Assembly (NCBI GenBank): GCA_021521415.1 | Contig: JAIQDT010001133.1 | Span: forward strand, 546,375-610,374 | Reading direction: 5' to 3' | From: Bidens hawaiensis | Taxonomy: Eukaryota > Streptophyta > Magnoliopsida > Asterales > Asteraceae | Length of the DNA stretch: 64,000 nucleotides | Part shown: positions 1 through 10,207 of the stretch, piece by piece | Numbering within the stretch: the first letter of the stretch is position 1 | How the letters are laid out: the number at the start of each line of letters is the position of its first letter | Notes under the pieces: generated by a model | What the model was told of the DNA's origin: nothing | Databases searched by the model: none | The model's input: the letters and a program-made list of their open reading frames with translations, nothing else | Made by a program: the position numbers and the translations under genes

Positions 1-764
1 ACTATAGGTCCGAGGTAACAAGACGAATCGATGAGAAACACCAAACAAGAAGAGAAGGTGAATACGTCCAACTTTTTATAAAACAAGTCTTAAATATTTG
101 CATGGGATTATATATCCCTAAAACTTTATAAACAAAAGTAATACTGGCCCTCAGGATATTGTATACATTTGTTTGGATCCTTACATATGTGGGTAGACGG
201 TGGGCACACCGCACCACACTTGATAATGCCTCCGTCACGTTGGGCCGGACCTAAGTAATGTCCGAGAGGGGATTATCTCGTGTATATTGATATTTGCTAA
301 GACCTCCATGCTGCGGTATCGCTGAGAGGTTTCAAGTTAAACTGGATGTTTATAATAGTAAAATTAACTTGGTTGTTTCCTAAGCCACGATGGGCCGAGT
401 CATAAGATACCCGAGGGGATAACCTAGTAACTTAAATGTTTTGTGTCAACGTGTTCACCAGCATGTGTTGCTGACGTATTTTTATAACTGTTTTACAGGT
501 AATGGAGAATAGGTGTTTGGAGACAAGGAATAGCCGTTAGACGATCTGATGGCTCAATGAATATTTGATTATTAAAATAATGTAAATCTTGGTTTTAATT
601 TCCAAACACTTTTGTATAAAACAAACGGGTGTTTTAAAATCCCGTCTTATAAATATAACAATATTTTATTAAGTCTTCCGCTTTAAAACCTTAAACTCTA
701 ATATATTTACAAAACAGGTACCAACGTTGGGTCACACGTCCAGGCCCTGAGCCAGAGTGTGACA
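1..764 (+). repeat. LTR-like sequence cut by the window edge
   Basis: This is non-coding sequence ending in GTGTGACA at 764, a typical LTR end. It abuts a minus-strand ORF (antisense protein copy A) whose reading frame stops exactly there, so the sequence looks inserted into that ORF. If it is a + strand LTR 3' end, the following bases CCAAG (765-769) would be one copy of a 5-bp target duplication; the other lies left of the window and cannot be checked. No protein is supported in it. Confidence 0.4.
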
Positions 765-2057
765 CCAAGTGATATATGTACGAATTCCCAAGAGATATCC
801 GAGGCTGGTTGAGCTGATACTCGCGCTCCGCAGTAGGCACGCCCTCATGAAGGAAATCGAAACACACTTCCCCGTCAGAGAATCGCGAGGAAGGAGTTAG
901 ATTCCATTCAGGGACATGCCGGGCAAGCCCACCTTGCAAAGTGCGCCCCCTCTCCTCCCTCTCCGACTGATGTGGAGGCGAAGGAGGCACCGACACACGC
1001 TCGGAGGGCTCTTCAGTGTCCTGAACAGGAGGGGAAGGTGGCGATTCTGACGCTGTCAACTTCCCAGCACCAGCGGAAGTTGACCCTTCCTTTGATTTCC
1101 CCTTAGCAGCAAGCCTGCCGGGATCATTCTTGGAGGAAGGAGAGTCCAAGAGAATAACAGGGGCTGCATAAAAACAAAACACCAAATAAGCAGTTAAATA
1201 GTAAACACAAATCCATGGAAAAGTATATGCGATACCTTTAGTGCGAGCTACAACACGATCACAAAGACGAGTTCTCTTCACAACTAGAGAAGATGGAGGA
1301 GAAGGATCCATACCTTGCCTTCCACCAGCAACCACTAGAGGGACGTTGCTGGAAGAAGCCTCCTTCCTCATCCGATCAAAGGCTGCAAAAAAATCACGTA
1401 TTAACATTCTGATCATAAAAGTGAATGTGCAGAACGCATTACCTGTCGCGAACAAGCCATCAGAAACCCGGGTTCCTGACTGATGTGTTGAGGAAACAAA
1501 AAACTATCCTTGGTCTTGTCAAGGATGGGAAGGTCCTTCTTCTCGCGGGCAGCAATGTGCATAACCCCAGGCACACCGACAACAAGGACAGACAGCAAAA
1601 GACCTTCAGCTGCGCGACAAATAAAAGTTAGGAACGACGATTAACCTGAAAAATGCTTTCACATATACTTACATCCATCTGGTTTCCGGAAGAAGGGCAC
1701 ATCATCCGGATAGGGCCACAAACGGCTCATCCCGGCCCTCACCAGAGCGGACTCAGGAATGGGGCGCATTGGGGTAGCAGTATGGGTTAACTACTGATAC
1801 CACTCATGACTCTCGGGACGATCAACATATGGAAGCGCAAGCATCAGCTGATCGGGCGATCGCCAGTACATAGATAGAGGGATCACCTCTTCCTAAATCC
1901 AAAAGAATTTCTTGGTCCAATCCGGATCTAGGGGAGGCGCATTCGAAGCGATCACCTTCCGGTCAGTGGGCAAGCAAGTATACCAGCCGCCCCTATTATG
2001 CAGATGATCGAAAACAGCAAACTTATCGACTGTGGGCACGATGCCATGCGCTCGGCA
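765..2057 (-). pseudogene. Gypsy-type antisense ORF protein, copy A, 3' part
   Basis: This is the downstream part of a degenerate protein resembling the plant 'putative gypsy type transposon' (Transposase_28, Pfam PF04195) family. Residues after the solo-LTR junction read RAHGIVPTVDKFAVFDH and continue the domain begun at 4479. Further left come low-complexity Pro/Ser/Glu-rich segments and a segment around WNLTPSSRF matching WNLGPDALF of copy B. Intron-like gaps and in-frame stops are present. Such ORFs are known as extra antisense ORFs in Tat-lineage Gypsy elements; their function is unknown. The ORF is cut at 764 by LTR-like sequence. Family assignment rests on similarity to copy B and remembered family features. 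Confidence 0.55.
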
Positions 2058-3550
2058 TGTAACGCTCGTTAATTCCGGTTTCAAGAATTAAAGCTTGTAG
2101 AGTATGTATTATTCTCAGGATTTATCCAACATTTCTCGAAAGCCTTTATGTCATTCCGGTACATTAAAGAACCTAACTTTTCCTTCCATTTGGCCTTACA
2201 CTTCAAATTGGAGGGACTTGGATGTAACTATTTTATTTATATCATAAAACAAAACCCTAAACCCCTCCCCCCCCCCCCCCTTGCAGCAGCGATCGGCCGA
2301 AGAACAGCCCCCGCTCCCCCCCTCCCTTCTTTGCTTCGACTTTTTGATCAATTCCAAACTCCTAGAAGTAGTTCAAGGTATGTACTACAATCCCCAACAC
2401 TCTTTTCATTCACCCCTAATCGTTTTGATGCTCAATTTTGCAATACTTTTCGTTGGACAGATTTCGGCCAAAGTGCAATTGACCCACTTCCCGTGGATAA
2501 AAATTAGAGTTTCTGGTGTAGAAAGTTTCCCAGGTATGGCATTTACATCATATTAAAATTTCGTGGCCATTGGAGGTGTTTAGGTCGGTCAATCGATTTT
2601 AGTTCGAAAACTAGGGTTTATCGGGTGTAGAATTGTCAATTGTTGAGTTTGATGCGTTAATCGATTGGATGACCAACCGAATCAGTTTGCATGGCCCTAG
2701 GGGAGTCTAAGGGCTGTGGGAAATTAATTTTTTGATACTCGGGGCTGATTTGGTTGGTGATTGGTCAATCGAGTCGGCGGTGCGCGAATTGTCGTTTAAA
2801 TGTTAAATTGAGAGTTGTAAAAAGGAACCGTCAACCCTATCAACTCGGGTGACATAATTATGTTGTATGAAAAGTTTAAGATGGGAATTTGGTCCATTTG
2901 GAGCTGATTTGTTTGGCAATTGGTTTTAAGATTTATTACGCGCGTATTCGACTCGATTTGATTACCGGCGGGTGAGTTGTGCATCATGGTTAGCCCCGAC
3001 CACGATCGTAGGGTGGATTTGGTTAATTGAAAGGTTTTAGGGGCTGAGGTAAAAATAATTGGGTATGGGTTGGTCCTCGGGCCAAGTTGTTGGGCCTCGG
3101 GCCAAGGTGTTGGGCTTGAACGGCCCATTAGGCAAGTGTGTCCTTACGGTCCAGTTTAGTGACGCGTTATGTGCAAATTACAGGCCCTTACTTGTGAGTG
3201 AGCACTTAGGGAGTCCTTAGCTCGTTGCTGGTGTTTGGTTGACCTCAGGTGAGTTCTTGATGCCCCGTTTAACTCTTTTTAAGTTTTGGGCTAGCATGCA
3301 CACCTAAGCGATTTTGCTTGATGAAATGTTTTAAACTGTTTTGCATAGGCTTGCTAGTATTGGTAGGCCTTGGAATGTTATAGAATGTGTGTATGTATAT
3401 ATATTATTGTATGGCCAATATTTGGCAAATGTTGTCGTCGTTATCGACTACGGAATGTTACGTATGCCTACTTCGTGTTTGCATGTGTTGAATGGAATGT
3501 TACGTGTTAGGGTTGTACGTTTTCTCAGCCCTCAATGTTATTATTGAATG

Positions 3551-3597
<47 letters not shown>

Positions 3598-4082
3598 AAT
3601 ACACGTATAGAGATGTTCATACGTAAGGATGATTATTTATTAAATGTGATGACCTAACTGATGTATCTCCGTTACAGTTTTAAAACCATTGGAATGATTA
3701 TTAATACTTTTGTTACTTATTTAAAACTTGAACTCACTCAGCTTAAGTTGACTTTGTGTGCATGTTAGTGTGAGTTTCAGGTTAGGAAGAGGATGCCTTA
3801 TCGCTTAGACGTGCACGAAGCTACTTGGACGGTGAAGGGCATACGGGATTTGAATATTTTATTATTAAACATTTATTTTTAAAAAATTTATTTAAAGATA
3901 ATTATGTTGGTTTTGGGAAAAATTCCCGGGTTTTGGGAACATATTTTATTACTTATGTTTTCCGTTGAATTTTACTCTGAAATTGGTTACTTAATGAAAC
4001 GCTTGAATTTTTTTGTTTAAATATTTTATAAGTGTTTTGTATGATTACCAACTGTGGGGTTCCCGGGGTTCGGGGCCTTACA
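2058..4082 (+). mobile_element. Solo LTR, Tekay-like, inserted in copy A
   Basis: The 2025-bp element starts TGTAACGCTCG and ends GGGGCCTTACA, and is flanked by perfect 5-bp direct repeats CGGCA at 2053-2057 and 4083-4087. Removing it rejoins the minus-strand reading frame FEIYC/RAHGIVP of copy A. It contains no gag or pol. The end sequence and a motif like ACTCACTCAG...CTGACTTT (3734-3755 here, in opposite orientation near 21580-21600) resemble the Tekay LTRs at 21306-32940, so I call it a solo LTR of a related Gypsy family in + orientation. It holds a C14 tract at 2267-2280 and an (AT)n microsatellite. Confidence 0.82.
3552..3595. repeat. (TA)n microsatellite
   Basis: About 22 uninterrupted TA units lie inside the solo LTR. 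Confidence 0.95.
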
Positions 4083-4479
4083 CGGCAGTAGATTTCAAAA
4101 TGGCGCATACGCACCATGGCCAACGCATGAAGCTGAGAGAGATGAATCATACTCCCAGTTATCAATTTACCCAGAAATTGGGTCACCGGAAATCGGAGAT
4201 TTCCAGAGCTGAAAAATTCGGCATACACTAGCATCTTTCCTGCCGGAGGTCGGTTCGCCGTCGCACCGGAGGCAGGGTATTCTGGCCCCATTCTAGAGTG
4301 ATGCCGTAGGCATTAACGATGGCCTGAAACTCCTTTATATCCCAATCGATAGCAACACAATCGACAATCTGATAATTGGACTTCAAAGATGTCATGTATT
4401 CAGCCAAGAATCGATTGCAACGAGCTATGATTGCCAGAAAAGAAAACGAGAAAGTTTTTCTGGATAATTGCTTCAACAA
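4083..4479 (-). pseudogene. Gypsy-type antisense ORF protein, copy A, 5' part
   Basis: This is the N-terminal part of copy A. It reads SNYQIVDCVAIDWDIKEFQA, then after a frameshift near 4260 RPPAGKMLVYAEFFSSGNLR and FPVTQFLGKLI, ending in HFEIYC at the solo-LTR junction (4087). The same order occurs in copy B (PPAGKIALYGESFTTGNFRL, PITKFFGDFL, LWHFEF), which supports homology. The frameshift and the insertion make it a pseudogene. The region before it probably held its minus-strand promoter. Confidence 0.6.
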
Positions 4480-5007
4480 TTCCGGCGATGAATATCTCAG
4501 TTTTTCAGTCCAAAGTGAGAGGTGAAAAAAGAAATCAACAGATATATATCATGGTAGCATTTAAGAGGTGAGATAATAAAACACAGCTGTCTACCAGTAA
4601 ACGCGTGACACGTCAGACGGGAAAACAAAAGGCCGAAAATTTAAAATCCCAAGGTACAGCTAAAGCCAACTATCGCCTACTTTTGTGTAGAGAAGACCTG
4701 TCACGTCAGTTAATCCCCAAATATGATCGGCGACCTTTCAGTTCCACAGCAACGAGACAAACTGAACGTTTTTGCTGACAAGTCAGACATTATCGGAACT
4801 CAAAAATTACAAACAAGAACAAGAAAAAGACAGAGTCATAAAAACAGGCGGAAAGGTCACAAACAATTAGACCATCCGCGATCAGGATAGTCTTCCTGAT
4901 TGATACAAAAGATTAGCAACACAATAAGTGAAAAAAATAGTTTCATTTCATTTACAAAAGATTTACAAAGGAAAAGAAAATACATGCAATAATATTACAA
5001 CCTATTC
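4480..5007. other. Spacer between the two antisense ORF copies
   Basis: No coding sequence is supported. The stretch is A-rich with polypurine patches. It would be the 5' flank of copy A (right side) and 3' flank of copy B (left side) on the minus strand. Confidence 0.6.
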
Positions 5008-7598
5008 CTAGTCCTCCTTGGGAGCTTCCTTGTCTTTAGCTTCCTCGAGCAGCCGATTCACGTGAAGGCGCAGTTCCCCAACAGCGGTGGGTTGATGGCG
5101 GTTCTCCTGAATATATTTCAGGATGTCAAAAGAAAGGTTATCAAAAGAATCCATCTGTGCATCGTATTCCTTTTGACAATCCTGTCCATGAAGCTCAAAC
5201 TCGGAGGAAGGTCGTCCCTCGCGAGCCATGGAGTAACCTTCCGCGAAGCCAGCCTGGCGACCCACCCGCGACGAGCTGACCAATAGGTCAGCAAGGCAAT
5301 CCCCAAGCTCAGGACCTTCCCTGATAAGCCTGACAATCTGACGAGACAAAAGTTAGCATGATATTCCATGAACACAAAAACTGAAAGTATTTACCTTGGG
5401 GATGCCAAACTTGAGGAGCCATTTCCTCTCGTCCGAGGCGTTGGTGAAGGCTTGCTCCAGACCCTCCTTCTCCTCGGAAACAGAAGCAAGGCGGTCATCT
5501 TTCTCCTTCATCTCAACCACGAGCCTCCGAACATCCTCGTCCCGGCAGCTATAAAGTCGACCTGAGTGGCTATCCGCTCCTTCAAAAGTTTGTTTTCTTC
5601 TTGCATAGCTAGGAGGGTAGCCTTTCTCTTCGTAGCCTCCACCTGGGCGGAATCCCTAGCCATCTCATCCTAGACCATTCGGCTAACAGCGCGCTCAAGG
5701 TTGGTCTGCCCAACCACCCAACCCTTGAAGACCTCACAACTAGTTGACAACACGTTAGCCATATGATAGCTAAGTGCTTGCGCCAAGCTAGCCTGAGTCT
5801 AGGAGTGTATCCTGTTACACTCAGAGGGTGGGAGGCAATGTTCAAATAATTCTTGGCACACACGCGGATCAGTAAAGAGCGCGTCCGGGCCAAGATTCCA
5901 TGAAGGACGAAAAAAGGAATCCCCCTGATCCTGAGATAAAGGATTAGAGGCTTCCCCTTTTTCACCCGTGGAAACTGGGGGAGTCTCGGTTTTACCCTTA
6001 GGAGACACAACCTCAGTTTCCACCACTACCTCGGGTGGCGGCATATTTGCATCCTCGGGAGGTACTTCCTCGCCAACCTTCTCCTGCAAAACCTTCAGAG
6101 GCGGAGAAGGTGGATGCGGAACCGCAACAGCTTCCAATCCAAAAACACAAAGTTAGTGATATTCACAAGAATTAAGTAATCACACTTGCGAATACCTGCA
6201 GGTTAGCGGACGGTGGTCCTCTTCCTGACCCGGTCTTGGAGCCGGGTCAACTTTATCTTCTTAGGAGGAGGACCCTCCCCCCCCCCCCAACTTGGGAAGC
6301 CTCCCCTCCAGCGGGATCATCGGCACCCTTAATAGCCTCCCCTCCAGCGGGATCATCGGCAGCAACTGAGACCTCCGCAACAGCAGGATCCTCAGTGTCT
6401 TCATCAGCCTCCCCACCAGTGGGATAATCGGCATCGGAATCTTTATCAAGGCCAGATACAACAGCACTATCCGCCCTCTTCTTACGTCGAATCATATCTG
6501 CAATAGCACGCAATACGCCAGAATGAAAAATTTCCGGGGTACCGGGCAGGGAACCCTCACTAGTTTAAAATCCTCACTAGAAGAAAGGAGTATGGTCCCG
6601 TCCGGATGCATAATGGTAAGAGGTTTATGGTTTAGAATATACACACCTTGAGCCACTGCAAGCGTATTGGCCACAGGCTCGATGCGACCGCGGGTTGGGA
6701 ACAGGAAGTTCCCATGAGTAGCCTCGAGAACAGGCCTCTGGTCTATCTCCAGAGGCATACGGAACATGTTCCCCGCAACAGACAGAAGAATAACTTCAAA
6801 AGGAGAGTTCCCTCCTACAGAGAAGAAAAACATAAATACAAGCAAAAGTCAAAGGGAACAAAGATGCAGGAACTTACTATCGTCATCCCAAGAAAAATAG
6901 GGATGCTCATTCGGGAATGGCCACAAGCGGCTCATCCCCACCTGCACCAAGGCCGACTCCGGAATAAAACCCATAGTGGTCGGAGTCCGTGTAAGCTTCA
7001 CATACCACTCCTGGCCCTCTGTATCGGCAGCAGGAAGGGAAAATTTGGTAGTCAGTGAGTGGCGGGTCATGACCAACGGAATGACATCTTCGCTGATCCA
7101 CAAATATTTATTCTTCCACTCATGAGCACTCCTCGGAGGCTCAGTCCCGATTACCTTCTCCTGCACGGCGAAGCTAAACCATATCCCGCAAACTTGGATT
7201 TTGTAGACCGCAAGGAAACGATCCACAGTAGGCTCTATCTCCAGAGCCCTACATCAAAACTCAAAATGCCAAAGCCTCATAATACCGAATGGATGCAACT
7301 AGGAGACGTGAATCCCAGATTCGCTCAAGAAATCACCAAAAAACTTGGTGATAGGCAACCGGAAATTGCCTGTGGTGAAAGATTCACCATACAGGGCGAT
7401 CTTTCCGGCCGGTGGCTGATCAGCCGTAGAACCCGGAGAAGGGAGCTCCGGCTCCCACTCCGGCGCCAAGCCATACAGATTGACGACATACTCGAAGTCG
7501 GTGACCTTCCGGTTTATACAGATGTTCTTTACTAGTCCCTTAGATGAGTCTTTCTTGCCTTCCCGACCTCTCTTCTTCCCTTTCTTACCACCTGCCAT
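5008..7598 (-). pseudogene. Gypsy-type antisense ORF protein, copy B (spliced, degenerate)
   Basis: The minus-strand gene starts MAGGKKGKKRGREGKK at 7598. Exon 1 (to about 6878, donor GTAAGT) carries the Transposase_28-like domain: PPAGKIALYGESFTTGNFRL, LWHFEF, IEPTVDRFLAVYKIQVCGIW, KNKYLWISEDVIPLV. Exon 2 (about 6653-6815) reads GNSPFEVILLSVAGNMFRMP. Exon 3 (about 6190-6511) encodes acidic repeats of DDPAGGEA. Later exons (6137-5799 and 5349-5008) are Pro/Glu-rich and then helical. In-frame stops at 7299-7301 and within HFEF*CRAL, a stop near 6210, and a C12 tract at 6277-6288 indicate decay. It probably belongs to the 3' part of a Tat element whose LTR may be at about 8026-8818. Confidence 0.6.
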
Positions 7599-8025
7599 TG
7601 CGATACAGAGTACAGAAATATGCAGAGAAAAAGGATGAAGGTGAACAGATTCAGGGAAGATTTTTGTAAGTAAATTGGGGAAGAAAGACGATTTCTATTA
7701 TATATACACATCGCAATTAATGCGAAAAGAGAGGGGTCCATCTCACATGCCGAAACCGTCCAACAACAAGATGACGCGTTAGACGGGAACTTACAAAACA
7801 AAATAATTTTGAATCAACCGCCTAAAAATTCGTGCACCAACCTTGAGCACCGCTCCTGACACGACTCAGACAGGAGACTTCACATCTCAGACGGCAAAAC
7901 AGTACCCCAGTCCAAAAGCAACAGGAATTCAAAGGGCTAGTAGTTGCAACCCGCGACAGAAGATAAAAGTCCATAATTTCACCCCGCGACATCGACTCAC
8001 GGAAGCAACAATGGACTAGGGGGAC
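7599..8025. other. 5' flank of copy B with possible minus-strand TATA
   Basis: There is no ORF. An AT stretch TATTATATATACA (7695-7707) lies about 100 bp upstream of the copy B start on the minus strand and could be its TATA box. The rest carries short polypurine patches ending in ACTAGGGGGACTT (8015-8027), which may be the polypurine tract of the host element. Confidence 0.35.
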
Positions 8026-8818
8026 TTATAGAGGGAGGGTAGCAAAGCTACCCACGGATCCCTTATCCGGCCCGCAGATCATCAAAAGACATCCGCCACC
8101 TACGGATCCATCACCCAACCTGCGGATCGCCAAAAGACATCCGCGCGAGGAACACGTGGACTGGTAAAGCCATCCACAATCCAAGACACGCTTTGTGGAT
8201 CTCCATTATAACCCGCAGATGAGCATCCGCGGAAGGAATTCACAAACAACTCAAGGGACTCATCACACGAATGATCCCCACGTGATATGGAAGAGCAGTT
8301 GTAATAAACTACTTCTAGAAGATTCCCTCAAAACCTCCTGATAACGACATCGGCCAGTGGAAAGAGGACACCTGGACACGTAATGGCCATCCCACGACGT
8401 ACACAGATAATGGCTACACCATAAACGGGTCCAGGCTGTCACATCCAAAAAAGGCTCAACACGTGTCCATTCAGGCAGAAAGGGAATAACTTGATAGTGA
8501 CAACTCCACCAATCACCTTCCCTCCACATTCGGCTATAAATACAAAGATCATCTCTTCAAGGTATTCATACACACTCCCACGCCTTACGCAATATACCGG
8601 TACTCGTATTATTTCTGATTAAGATACAGTACTGATTCTCATGCCGGAGGGTGGTTACGGGAAGACCCCCCCCCCCCACTCTGTCCTTCCCGTAACGAGA
8701 CTCAACGGTGTTCTGTTTTGCAGGTGCTAGCTTGGATTTGCCTCATAACGCTTCAGTATACTCACATCTGGGGAAATACCCGATCGGACTATCCAGTTTG
8801 ATCTAGTGTTTCTTCATT
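8026..8818 (+). repeat. Candidate LTR of the copy B host element
   Basis: This non-coding block starts just after a polypurine tract and ends around ATCTAGTGTTTCTTCA. It contains a TATA-like CTATAAATACAAAG at 8533-8546 with a plausible promoter layout and a G/C-rich segment with a C12 tract (8666-8677), as in Tat-type LTRs. I found no second LTR and no target duplication, so the limits are approximate. Confidence 0.4.
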
Positions 8819-9189
8819 AACAAAAGCATGTAAAATGTCATTACAAATGCATAATGAAAATTTAAGTCTAATAAATCTAAACTCATCTACTCATACAAAC
8901 AATGTTTTAAATCTAAAGTTCATAACTTGTGTAATTTTTCAAGCACGGTCCATATTCCTTAATCAAATAAACTAAAACAATAATTCTAACTGTTAAACAA
9001 GTAATTCACTTAAACTACCTAAGTTGGAAGTTTGTCTATATTTATTGAGGGTTGGATTTAAAAGATTAAGGGGGGCGATTGCAAAATGTTACGATGTGTG
9101 TGGATGGGTGGGGGGGGCTCAAGTTTTGCACGTATCTGTAATATAAAAGAAAGACATGGGGGGTCTAAGATTTGCGCGTGTATATGATA
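8819..9189. other. Spacer, no gene seen
   Basis: AT-rich sequence with two G-rich patches (9069-9117, 9158-9165). Nothing recognised. Confidence 0.6.
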
Positions 9190-9533
9190 CTAGCTTTTGA
9201 ACCGGTGTATTACACGGGATTTGTCAAATAATAAAAATAAATAAGGCCTGTTATTTAAAAGACATGAACAAAATTAAAGGTAAAAAGAAAATAAAATATA
9301 TAGTACAAATAATAAAAAGTCTAGAATCTCAAATTTACAAATTCAAAAAAAATCTTTTTATATACAAAATTTGTCAATATTATTTTGACTAATTACCCAT
9401 TGATAGCTATGATGAATAAGATGATAGATTAGAGAATTAGAAAGGAATTATAACCCATTTTTCAAAATTGTTTTGACTCATAACCCATGGATAGGTAGGA
9501 AATTAAAGATTTAGAAAGGAAATTGTTGGGACC
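9190..9533 (-). mobile_element. Candidate Helitron 3' end (minus orientation)
   Basis: On the minus strand the sequence CCCGTGTAATACACCGG (a hairpin with CCCGTGT/ACACCGG arms) is followed by TTCAAAAG and CTAG, then T. A GC-rich hairpin a few bases before CTRR followed by T is the Helitron 3' hallmark. The element would extend rightward in + coordinates and be interrupted by the Tat element at 9534. No Rep/helicase is visible and the 5' TC end was not located. Confidence 0.35.
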
Positions 9534-10126
9534 AGGATCTTTGATCCTCGAAATTCAAGTATCATTAGCAATTGTCAGCAGGACTGAGGATCCTCAGAGG
9601 TTCAAGGATCCTCAACAGTCAATTTCAGTTATATTCTAATCTATTTTTTGCAGGTATAACACGTGCTCACCAGAATCCCTACTATTACGAACGAAGTGTT
9701 TTACTCAGTCTTCCCTTCTCGTGCACACTTCAAAAACGTTCAAGTTGAAGAAGTAAACAAACGTGGCCGGGATTATAGCATAAGTAGTTACTAGCCGTTG
9801 TAACTTACTTGTATATATATATCTAATACTAGCTGATCAACACACAACATTTTAGCACTGAGAGTTCATAGTAAACACTTGTATTCACGATCAGCTATTA
9901 TTCCACCATTTGTAATCTTTTCAAGTTCAATATAATTGGTAGTGATAGTTTTCACTACCCGAGGTTTTTGTGCTGGTGGGATACTAGTTACCAAGGGTTT
10001 TTCCTCGTATAAATCTCTGTGTTCATCATTTATAACTGTTACTTTGATCGCATTAATCCATACTAGCACCAATCCTCACTTACGAATTTGGTTCATTGAT
10101 CCTTAAACCGATTTTTAACCAAAACA
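9534..10126 (+). repeat. 5' LTR of the Tat element
   Basis: 593 bp, TGTTGGGACC...AACCAAAACA. It is repeated at 18972-19573 with scattered substitutions only. An AT-rich TATATATATAT at 9813-9823 is the likely TATA region. Confidence 0.88.
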
Positions 10127-10128
10127 AT

Positions 10129-10144
10129 TTGGCGCCTACCGTGG
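10129..10144 (+). promoter_or_regulatory. Primer-binding site region
   Basis: TTGGCGCCTACCGTGG lies two bases after the LTR end, at the position of a PBS. TGGCGCC-type sites are common in Tat/Athila-group elements. I did not assign the tRNA. Confidence 0.6.
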
Positions 10145-10207
10145 GGCATTTGGTGCTTTAATCACAAAAACCCTTACCTTTATTCGATCCTTACTTTCAC
10201 TCACTCA

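Noticed and set aside
691..1455. Single 254-aa minus-strand ORF as a real protein
   Set aside because: It runs across probable introns and into the LTR-like sequence left of 764. Only the central part corresponds to copy A.
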